A stretch of 64,000 bases of DNA. Origin: Hymenolepis diminuta (Eukaryota; Platyhelminthes; Cestoda; Cyclophyllidea; Hymenolepididae). Both the position numbers and the translations under genes were made by a program. Positions 24,538 to 36,500 of the stretch are shown here, one piece after another (position 1 is the stretch's first letter; each line of letters opens with the position of its first letter). Location: contig CAADRB010000001.1 of NCBI GenBank assembly GCA_900708905.1, forward strand, positions 246,697-310,696, in the 5' to 3' direction. The notes under the pieces were generated by a model. The model worked only from the letters and a program-made list of their open reading frames with translations, had not been told where the DNA came from and did no database searches.

Positions 24538-27500
24538 ATGGTCATTTGTTTAAAGGCGAGTGATGAGATGGTTGATTTCGGAGAAATGGGATCTGTCCAC
24601 ATCTGCCATTCCGTGATACTCTTTTTAGGGTATTATAGTTTGCTACACCCCCTTAAAACTATATTTATTTGGACGGTAAGCATAGCTTACTGCGCTTCCC
24701 TACTATTTAAACAATTAAGATTATCTGATTTAACGCTGTCAATCCTTCTCCATTATCACGCTTCCTCCTTTCTGTTATTTTGTATAATTTTATCTATTAT
24801 CAAATTCCGATGTTCAAGACTGTTTGAAAGGCCAACATTATACCGGTTGGGAGCAAATTTTCGAGCACGCCGCTTTTATCATCTCTTGCTCTTTGCGACC
24901 TTATCTTCTTTCATTGTCAGTATTGCGTTTAATGGTGATTTGTCCCATCAAGATGTTATTGGTTGTGGAATAGTTCTAATAATCTCCGACTGGGGAAGTA
25001 TTCCAGTTTTAATTAAAGTAAGTTCGTGGAGTATTTTTTATTGGGTGCCTACTAGGTTTGTCTCACTGCTCCCATGTCTGGGTACAGGCACTTCGATCGA
25101 GAAAATTATTTCAAACTTCATTCCGATGAAGCTAAAGTCTTCTTCTCAACTATGGATAATGTTGTCCTTGATCACTTTATGAGACTTTTATTGTTGAACT
25201 GTGCTGGCTATTTCTTCCCATCACCAATCAGTGTTATATGCGAACGTCTGAAAACCCATTTAATTGTCGCTTTCCTGTCTTCATTCACTCTTCTTCCTGT
25301 TCTAACTAGGATTAATTTTGCAAACAGTCCACAAAATTCGGGATTCTTCAACTTTCGACTGTAAGTTAGAAAGTTTAAATCCCATCTGTTTTGTAGATCA
25401 AAATTTATCGTAAGGGAGAGTAATCGCTCAAGACTAGAAAGCGATGCAGCACCTCCAAAATCTTCTTCTGGTGCTTTTCAACCGGTTTATTCAGGTCTTA
25501 GGCAAACTGTCCATCTGTTAATATCCACTGTATTAGTAGTAATCAATCTCCTTTGTACTCTATACTCCTTACTTCGGGCTCTTTTCTTGTCTGAATTTGA
25601 TTTTGGGGATGGTACTTTCGCCATCTCTAACCTGTGGATTCTTTTCGGATCTTATCTCATATGTCTGACCTTCTACTATTTTCTGAAACACTTCCTCTCT
25701 CATGCCTGCACCTGCGATTTCTGTGTCAGACCAATGCCCCGACGTATTAGACGTCGAACTGAGTCGGAATCTTATGAAATTCCACCCCCTAGTATTATAC
25801 CGAGTGTTCATGTATGTTGTATTATATTTTTGAGAGTTATTTTTGCCTCTTTCTAGCCATTGGATGAATTAAAAGAAATTGTGGATTATGTCGACGTACA
25901 TCACAATGAGACGGAAAGTGAGGCGGTTGACAAGCAATCGCTTCCTATCATCCCAGAGCCATCTAAGTCTGCTTGTACTTCACAGCTGCGAGCTGATGAA
26001 GCAGATTTTGTAAGTTGCTTTTGGTTTTGGATTTCTGTTTGCTGTTCTGTGAAAGTAATAATCCTGTTCATTGAGATGTTTTATAGTAAGACATACCTGC
26101 AATTTCGGTTGTTCAATATTATAGATAGATATAATCATGTATACTAGGATCAGTTTAACTGATTTAAATAGCAAAATTTTGCTCATTTTTATTCCATATT
26201 CAACATAGGTCCTATTTGACACCTTTTTCCGATAAAGTTATAGTTATTGGTGCTAACTTGAAATTTTATTGGGAGCTTATTAATACACTTTCTAGTCGAA
26301 TAATTTACGATATGAACATTTCGTTGTAAAAATTGATTATCGCATTTCTTCAAAGAATCTAGTGAATAAGTTAATTTCTTATTGGTTTTACTCTATCTGC
26401 TATTTAGGATTCTAAGTGCAAATTGAAGAAAAATTTGGTTATACGCGATCATTTGAATGCCAAGAGTATTATTGATGAGGCATTCATGCTGGTCGGTTAG
26501 GTGCTTGTCAAATCTTCATGTAAATCGATATTCCGGTTTTTTAACTCCTTATTGATGGAATATTATAATTAGTCTATGGTTTGTGAAAATGTCTTTATCT
26601 TTGGTACATCCTCAAGATTTCATTCTGAAACACCCCCCATTGAAGCACAAGTTAAGGTGGTTTATAAAAAAATTTCTTTAATTTGGGGTTTGCTATTCGT
26701 CGGGATCGTAAGGCAGGGAAACCCCTAAAGATGATTCTGAATAATTGATCGTGAAAGCTTGATTGCTTCTGTACTGAAGAACTCTTTCGAAGTGGAGTAA
26801 TATGTCTTACTGACTTGCTGATTAAAATTTGTAATTTTTTGTTAACCAGTTGTCTTTATCACTACAATAAATTTTGGTTGTAGATTAATTTTTTAGATGA
26901 TGCTCGTCTGCCAATATAACGCTCCGTGTTTAGACATTCTAAAATCCCTTATATGCGGTTGTGCATTTCTAGCTACGTCATGTTTTTTTTCTCACTTTCT
27001 GTAAGTGAGCAGTCAAGTAACTCACAATATTTTCTCAGTGCTCTTTGATTCATGTTTTCTTACATTCCATCGCCAGCCCTTAACTTTTTGATCTTATGAT
27101 ATGCTTGAGAAAGGGATTCGGTCAGACATTTTGGTGAATTAGAGTTTACTTTTAGTGAAATTTGAATTAATTATTATATGCTCACCTGCAGGTTAAAAAT
27201 AGGTTTATAAGCGTTTGATATTTAGAGCTTCTCGGAAACTAATCGATCCAACTTACTGTAATGTAACTTAATTCGGAGTCTTTCCTGAAACCAGGTGAAA
27301 TAAGTGCTTCTCGATTGCTGTTTTCGTTAGTTGCAATTTTTCATTTATTTTCGAAATTTATTCCGACTTTTTTCCTCCGGAATTTAATCAGCAATGTTAG
27401 CTTTGAAATTGATAATATTGTAAAGTAAATCTATGCTTACCTTGAAAATGTTCAAAAATGATCTTTTTAAGTTAAGATTGTTTTCAGAAACTATATGTGG

Positions 27501-30500
27501 ATATCTGAAATAGAAGTCGAATCTTCTCATTCAATGGTTTGCTTATATGTTAAAACAGCCAACCGATCACCTAAATAGATCCTTTGTGAACGTGATTTTT
27601 TGCAGAACGCAGTTGAGAAATGTATGCATTTGGAATTCAAATTTGATACCTAACTTTGTACTTTACTTCTACTTGACATCTCTTTTCCATTTGACTATTT
27701 CACCCTTCCCTCTCTTTAGATTCCTTCCCACAACCATAAAATTATAGATTATTTTTTCTGTAAGACCGCCTACATACAATTTTCGGTACAATTCGACAAC
27801 TTATACGCTAAGCTGTTTCATGCAAATGCACATTTTAGACTTTTAGCTACCAGTCTGAGCTATTGTCTTTATTGATTTTACTTATCGGTATTTTTACATT
27901 TGATGATGTTCTGTTTAATCTTTTGATATATTTGTGTATCATATACCTTTACTGCTCTTAATTTTCACATTTTAACACTTGTATTGGAATCTTCAAAGTC
28001 GGTACATCTAGTAGATATAACTCATTAGGGCCTTTATTTTCTTATTATACTTTAAAATTCCATACGCTTATGGATGCGAAACGGATTTTACTTCCCTGCT
28101 AAGAAAGAACTTATCGATATGATTCCCCGATAGTGTTTTAAGTCATCTTTTAATGTTATTATTATTATCATTATCATTCTCAGTAGTAAAAAAACTTACA
28201 ATTTTTATTTGTGGAATTAAAGTAGGTCCAACAAAGGGTAAAAGGGAGGAGATCAGCGTAAAGGTATTAAAGAATCTTAATTTAATTTTTGGACCTGGGC
28301 TGTACAATACTTACTAAGTGGTAGATCACCTCTCAGAATTCAAATTTAGTGATTCGTCTCCTAAATTACAACAAATGCTTGTCTACGGTATTCGGTGCTT
28401 ACTGGCCGGTATATTTAATCAGGAAGGGTTAGTATTGCCGCTTCACTTCACTTTTTCCAATGGTTGAGAAGGTAAATGACCTTATAAGATATTCCGTAGC
28501 TTACAATTTTAACATAGCAGAGATGAGAGAAAATTTTCCAGTTAGTAGAGCTCCATAAGCTGCATGATAACAATAATAAATTTCTTTAAAATAATGCTTT
28601 TTTAAAGGAACATATTGTATCTCCGATTTTCTCACAATATTTTTATTCCTGCTTTCGATTCCCGATTAACAGTTGTCGTTTCAAGATTCAGATACCTATT
28701 ATAACGGTTCAAATGGCAGTGAAACACCATATCATGTGAACTAAATGAAAGTTTATTAATTGTTTTATAATTAAAGTATCCACTATCCAGATATCCTGAC
28801 TATATATTTGTCGGTTGTTTAGCGTTCAAATATAAGTTTTCCAGAAGTTATCTTGGATGAAGGATTAACATCCCTAATGATAAATGTCTATGGATTTCGA
28901 ACATGTGACCTCTGTTTTTCAGAAATGCTTAGGAACCGATCCGCTGTAATACCGAATATGACACTCATTAACTCAAGATATATCCAATAGAACTGTTCAT
29001 CCATCTGATTGAGCAGGAGTCAGATCGATTTACATAAAATGGAAAACTTATAACTCAATCACATCCCTCTCAATGCTTCTCTTTACCGTATCTTTAGTTC
29101 AACGATAAACTGTAGTACATTGCTCTGTTATGTCCTTGCTATTGTTTAAAATGGTATTACTTAGAATGATTAGCCGCGGCTATTTCCTATTCAATGAACT
29201 TCTTGCATGTAACCATTTTTTAGCCATATACTGTCCCCACTGTTTAGATATCATCGATGTCAGACGCTGAAATTCTTCGAATGGTCCGCGAGGGACAATT
29301 AAAGACACGTGAACTGGAGACAGCTGTGAAAAGTTTGCCTCGAGCTGTGAGTCTTCGAAGGCAGGATCTAGCCTCCCGACTCAACAATCCACAATCGGTG
29401 AATAGCATTCCCTACACAAATTACGATTACCGTTCTGTGATGGGTCAGTGTTGTGAGGAGGTGAGTTCCTAAAGTATTTAAGTAGTATCTCTGTTACTTT
29501 ACTAATTGTTAAGTTTCTGACTAATATGGGGTGATGAAGTTAATGTAATGTAGCTGGAACGAATTAGATATTATCTGTTCCTATATTTTTCGTTTAAATA
29601 CTATTTCTCTTAGTTAGAAATATGTTGCCTAGGTCTCTTAAATTAGACTGACTAGTTAGATTAGAGCTCGTTAGTTAAACTGATTGATCCTTCATAGTAA
29701 GTAAACCTTTGTGCTACAAATAAATCACATTCGTGACACTTGATAAGCAGATGCAGGAATTTTATATAGGATAACTCGTTTAACTTTCGTTCAGAATAAT
29801 CACTCGTGCAAAATTTCATTTTGATACTTAAAGTAGAAATTATTTTTGTAAAATAGACCCCAAAGAGAAGGAGGATAGAAGTGTTGTGATCGATTTAATT
29901 AGGAAACTACTTATACCATTAAATTATGCTGTAATTGACCACGGAAAGTGGAATCAATCTATCGGCAATTATTGGTTTCCCATGTCCAATGTGGCGGAAT
30001 ATGATTGGCCAAACAGTGGGTCAGTCGGTAAATAGGGATTGGTCTCGCCATGCTGTGACCTGTCGTGGTCATGTTTGTGGTTCAGAATTGACATGCCCCT
30101 TGTGTGCAATCAATCTTGCACTTCCTGTTCTTGATGGACGCCACAAGGCACTTAAGAAGTAGGCCTGCAACATAACTAGCTAAAAGGAAACTCACGCCTG
30201 GATGGAGAGTGGGCCAGTGTAAAACTGAACCGTAGGAGGTCAGTGTGGTCATTGGCTGGATCAGGATACACTCAATATCATACCGGTCATATAAGGTAGG
30301 TTTGTGGCCATCGAGGTAGGATGGCCGCTTTCTCTCACTGTAATCTTTATATTTCTATCTTTCACACTCCGAAAGAGCAATATTTCCCTTTATTGATCGC
30401 TGTCATGATTTTGGACTAAAATATGTAATATGAATATCTTAATTTAAACGGCAATAAAAATTGGTATACTACATGCTAGTAATAATAATAATTCCCAAGC

Positions 30501-33500
30501 CCGTCTAGGAAAGCGTATTTCAGTGCTCATCTTGGTTGGAGAGTAACATTAGAGAGCCTTCCCGGTGAGAGACTTTAGCTCAGCCATCCCTATGTTAGCC
30601 AGTCTTAACCAGTGTAGTTGCCCATTCCTCTCACTGAGTGTGCACCGATGACAATTGAACCCGTGACCTCTGACATGACAGGCTTGCACGGTGCCTAATG
30701 CACCACCGACGCACACTATAGGACACCTTACGCACTTTTGGAAAAACAGAAAATGAAACTGTTAATGGTTGAAATTTGCAATTTCTTGTAACAAAACAAA
30801 TCGACATAATGTTAACCTAAGTTTTATTCTACATATCCTTCGGCTTCTATCACCGACTCAATTCAATTCCGAAAGCGAATGCAAGCTTTGATCAGCTGGT
30901 CTTCATTGGTGTCCTCAATTGCTTGGGTTACTGTTTCCATGAGAGAGAATTTGGTGTTATGAGGGTGCTTATTAACGTCCTTCTCAACCATGCCTCGCTC
31001 TATATGTAATAATCGAAAGGATTAGGATCTAGTGAATTGGGAGGTGGTGATAAGTTTGTTGTAACATGATGATGAAAATTCTCGGCCATCCATCCAACCC
31101 TGGGTTTTGAGAGCTTTATGGGATGGAGTCGAATCTTATTGGGAGATATAAGGTCTGCCTCCATCGGCTACGCTGTCTATCCAGGGTGGTTTGACAACAA
31201 TGGTTTGAAGAGTCTCGAGATAGGCATCTGGATCTGCATTGACTCTGAGGCCCTATGGAAGAAATGGAGGAGTCATGATGTGCCCCTCCGTCAACGCTGA
31301 CAACAACAACAACAGCAACAACACCGAACATCCTCACTGTTGGTGGAAACTTCGTGCGCATGCATGACAGTTGGAACTTCAGTGGAGTCCGCCCGCTCGC
31401 TCGCTCGCCCGCACATAGCTAGCCACCTATCATTTCTTGGATTGGCTTTTTGATCCTGGTGGAAGTTGTTTTCGTGGGAGAAAAAGCAAGGACATTCCTG
31501 TTCTTCTGGGTGCTTCAATCAGTTGAAGAGTCGTGTTACACGAATTAGACGATTCTCTAGAGTTGTTTTTGTCGACGTAAACTGACGACCTCGTGTAAGG
31601 ACGTATGAGATTAGTATCCGAGGTCTTGATGAAGAACATTCCCCATACGTACATACGTACATTCCTTCAGATACTTGAAGATATTTGCAAGATGTCAGGC
31701 ATTGAATTCCCAGGATATTCGTCGATCATGCCTTGCCATGCCATGTCCTGCCACGCACTCTTGTGACAGACTCAGGTGTTCTGAGTGAGTGAGTCAACAG
31801 AGGGTTGACAGACTCCTGTTTTCTCTTCCTCGTGGTGGCCGGTCCATCATCGCCATTGTATTCGTTCAGTAGTAAAGGAAAGATGTGGCGACTTTGAAAA
31901 ATTTAGCAAATTGTAAATAGCTGTGTTTCGCTTTTATAGACACTATTGTAGCGCGTGTTTTTGATTTCATTAGTTACGATAGTATCTGATATGAGATATT
32001 CTGATACAAAGAATACATAAATTATTGTCGGATGTGGTTTTAATTACAAAAATATAAGTGGCCTTAGATATCTGTGGCAACTTACGCACTCTGCACATGC
32101 TGGTAGTCTATCTGACACACGTAAATGTAATGCCGTTTGTAATATTTTTGCTCAATAAAGTCATTACGATGCACATTTATTTTGTTAAGCTCTTAGAAAG
32201 TATGACTTATCTTAAATGAATGTATGGTTACTAAACGAATGCACATACTATTTTTCAGATAGTGTTGCGATCTGGATAATAAGGTATATGTGGCCGGTGT
32301 TCATTTTTATGCATTTAACAATTTATTGACTAGCCCGCATATTTTAAAGTAGGATCAACAATATAGCTCTAAGTCGTCAATTGAGGTACAATGATTTAAG
32401 TACAGTAGGAAGAAGCCAGAAGATCTGCGCTCAAACGTTGGTCATTTTATGAGAATATACAGTCGTTTATATTGAACGGGATTTGTGGACAATAATTGGT
32501 TCCCTGATTACAGCTAGATTTCATTTCCAGGCTAGAGTGTATGAAGCTAATAATTGTAAAACTAGTGCTCCAGGCTGGAAGCCTACCAATTTCGTTTAGG
32601 TGCATCGAAAACCCTCGATTTAGCCTCCTATAAGTTATGGGGAAATTGACTGTAATGTGAATTAATCTTGGGGTACTTAAAATCTTTTAAATTTTATTGT
32701 AATGTTATCCTCAACAGTTAAAGAAGGATATGAACGATGTTTTTAGAATTATTGGATCTAGTAACTTGATTTGTATACCGTAAAGTGAGGAAGGAAGATC
32801 AGAACCCATAGACCAGAGATCACTCCCATAAAACGCAAACTGTTGACATCTTTTATGATCCTAAGGTAAACACCAAGGGCAATTTTTTCTCCTCTCTGTT
32901 CAGATCATTTTTTCTTTTTCCCATAGGTCATTGGCTATATACCGATACCCTTGGGCAAGGTCGGTCCTTTGCTATTGGATGGGAAAGAACATTACGTCCC
33001 AATGGCTACAACTGAGGGCTGTTTGGTTGCAAGTACGAATCGTGGATGTCGAGCTCTTTTTCTCTCCGGTGGTGTCAAAACTGCTCTCTTTAGGTAAACT
33101 AACTTTTATAATACTTCGGATTATTTATAAACTCAGTGTGTATTATATAGTTCGGATAAGCGGATGCGTATCTATATCTATGAAGATAGAATTTGGGGAA
33201 AGACTGGAGATATTTGGTCCATGGGATTCTGGATATTTTGCTTCATTTCTTATTTAGAAAGAATAGTTTTTGATTTTTAAAAAGATCTTTTGTAGGGACC
33301 CGCATTGAATTTGGTGTCGATGTTGAGGGTGACATAATGCTATGTAATATTTCAACCACTTGTATTTCGTAAGACTTAAAGCAACTGGATATTGGTCACT
33401 GGAAGGTCTTCATCATTGCCCTGGGGGAACAGTGGTCCCACCGAAAATGTAAGAGCATCTCTTTATTTTCCATACGTTTGAGAGTTTTTTACTTCACTGT

Positions 33501-36500
33501 TTTCGATTGAAATTCCTTGAGGCGGCAATTTTCGCTTTTAGAGGTGAATATGGACATTGTCGGTTGCTTTTGCCTAGAAAACCAGGTTAAATCAGACTTT
33601 CTTAGTGTCTTGAATTGTTTGCCTTAGCCATAACCTTTTAAATCTTTTTGGTACTTAAATCAAATTAACTTTTAGGGTAAGAGAACTGAAAATATGAAAA
33701 TGAAATTAGGTCGTATCAACTAGCGTATTGAGAAGAGAAGTAGTTTGGCAAATAGAGCCTGCCGAATAGTCAGAAGACTATTCTATTGATTTAGTGTGGC
33801 ACTCGTAAGTGGGTCCGTTGCCTTAACTCAGGTCACTTCAGATTCACAGTTATTGATCATAGTAGATGATTTAACGTAAAATATCTTAAATTCGACCACA
33901 ATAGTCGTTTCCAGATGCACGCCTACGTGTGAAACTTCATATAGAACAGATAATGTGAAAGATTAAATGTATATATCTTTTGTCATAGGATTTCAACTCA
34001 TTAATAGTATTTTAGAAGTAGAGGCTGGAACTCACTTAATTCCACTGTTAGCGATTCATTACTTTGTCCAATTCGCATCTTAGATGACTAATTTGATTAA
34101 AAATATAGAATTTATACTGCTACAGATTGGGATTGGATAACCTCTGTGTTAGTATATTTATCATTTTCTCAACGTTTTTTGAAGGGATCAAATGACTCGA
34201 GCTCCCGTGGTTTTCTTCCCTTCGGTGGCGGAGGTTGTGAAATGCATCGCTTGGATCGAATCTCCTGAAGGCTTCCAGATTCTAAGAAAGGCATTTAATG
34301 AGACCAGCTCTCATGCGGATCTCATATCAGTCTTTCCTAATCCTGTAAGTATCATTCATGCTGTGATAGTGATTCTTTAATTTATTAAATCTTTCTTTCG
34401 TTTCAATGGTAATCTTAAATTCTAATCCTATAGTAGAATAGAGGAAAGACGATTCGGATCTTCTCTGGCTGAGAAGTTTGCATTCGGACTTCTTTTCAGT
34501 CCTGTCATATTGATCATGTCTAGACTAAACTATTTTCTGTTAGAATTCCGACTGTTCGTATTTATTTCTGTTTTATTTTGCGAAATGGCGTGAAAAGTAA
34601 ATCGTCTTGAGATAATTTGAGTGAAGAAATGAATAAACCTTAAAAAACAAAAACTTCCTTATTTTTACAACTAGTCAATCAACTGTCCTCTTATCTTTGT
34701 GTTTACACTGACCTCCTGTAATATAGACAATCTGCCCTTTAGAATAATCTTAATCCATCTTGGTGGATGTGAGATTAATTAGCTATGTGAGATACTTGGA
34801 TGGATTCGACTAAGTGTCTTACAGTGCCATGAACTCACATACTATGTACTTTCATTTAGATCTCTAGCTTGCATACGAATATAGAGTGAACATTTGGTAT
34901 CTCCGGCTTTAGTCTTCTGTTATGCCAACAAATGCCAACTTCCGTATTCACTAGTTACTTTTATTTTCAATTTGGCATATTAATCTCACTTCATTTTAGT
35001 AGTAATGACATAACAGTGCCTCCACTCTTTATCATTTCTATTTCCCCCTTCCCTCTATCATAGGCAGGCCGATATCTTCACTTACGATTTGCTGCTCGCA
35101 CTGGTGAAGCCATGGGTATGAATATGGTGAGCAAGGGCTCCGAACGTGCTATCCGATGTCTCAATACTTACTTTCCTCGTATGCAAGTGAGTACCTAATA
35201 TATGGTGTTATAGCTCGTTTACTTATTTATTGCATTTTATGCCACCTTAGTCTTCGTCGCACCCCATATGTGTAAGCTCTACAATATTTGCCATCGAATC
35301 TCGTTTGTGTCGTATTAATCTAAGACGTCTATAAGAACTCACGATCGTTACTAGTTTAAATAAGTACTCCGTTTGGCCAGTCTAATAGAAATGGAGGATT
35401 AATACAACTATTATTATCTTATTTCTTCAACAAATTCCGTGATAAGAGGTGATAAGTCATACGCAAAACGTGGAGGAGGTAGAAAATTAAAGAACATATG
35501 TTCTCAGGTTTAAGTTATTTAATAACCAAGTTTTTCCCAGCAAACTTCCAAATCCATCATTTAAAGTTATGTTCTTATGTGAACTACTACTATTCTGTCT
35601 TCAGTTGATATCACTGAGTGGGAACATGTGCTCCGATAAAAAGCCAGCGGCAATAAATCAGGTAATGGGACGAGGCAAGTCGGTGCTTGCCGAAGCGCGT
35701 ATACCTGGTCGGGTGGTGGCAAAAATTTTACGCACCGACGCCAAACAACTCTCCCGCCTGACTCAGATCAAGAATGGGACGGGTTCGGCTATGGCTGGCT
35801 CCCTAGGGATGGCCAGTGCCAATGCCCATGCGGCCAATTTGGTGGCAGCGGTGTTCGCTGCTACTGGACAGGATCTGGCTCAGGTGAGTTGGCGAAACTT
35901 TTCTTTTATTTGTTCTAGAGTATTTGTTACAGCGCACTGTTAGAGATTCCTTAGAGCTAAGTGGGTTAGCTACCCCCTCCCATCTACCACCACCACGACC
36001 TTCTACTTATCTCCAAAGTTAGAAGTTGGAAGAGTGGTTGAATACGTCTCGGAATATTGTCTCGGGAGTTTGTTTACCACAAAATCTAGATCTAGATTAA
36101 GGGCATTAATTGAGTCCAATAATATGAATTGAGCAATGTGCAGGATTAGCAGAGAGGTCTTCGTCAATTTCTACCAATTTTTTCAAATGCAAATTTGGGC
36201 AATTAAAATTTAAGCACACACCTATGTGGATGTATTATTAAAATGAGTGTAGGTGGTTTTCCCATCATTAAATGGATTTTAAATTGCTATTTTTATTACC
36301 TAAATGCATCATTAACCCCTTTAATAGTCCTATCGTATCAAAGAGACGATTTGGTTAAATAGACCATATGGCCTTTGATCGGAAGACATCGTGTCAGATC
36401 ACGCCATGGTGAGGTCAGTCGTCACTCAACCGGTTGGTCCCTTGTTTTACTAACCGTATTCCGCTACATCAAAATGAAAAATCGATTAGTAGTAATGATT

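Noticed and set aside
31116..31518. Small minus-strand frames, one with eight consecutive cysteines
   Set aside because: They are off-frame readings of the broken mariner transposase and its CAA/GTT microsatellite.
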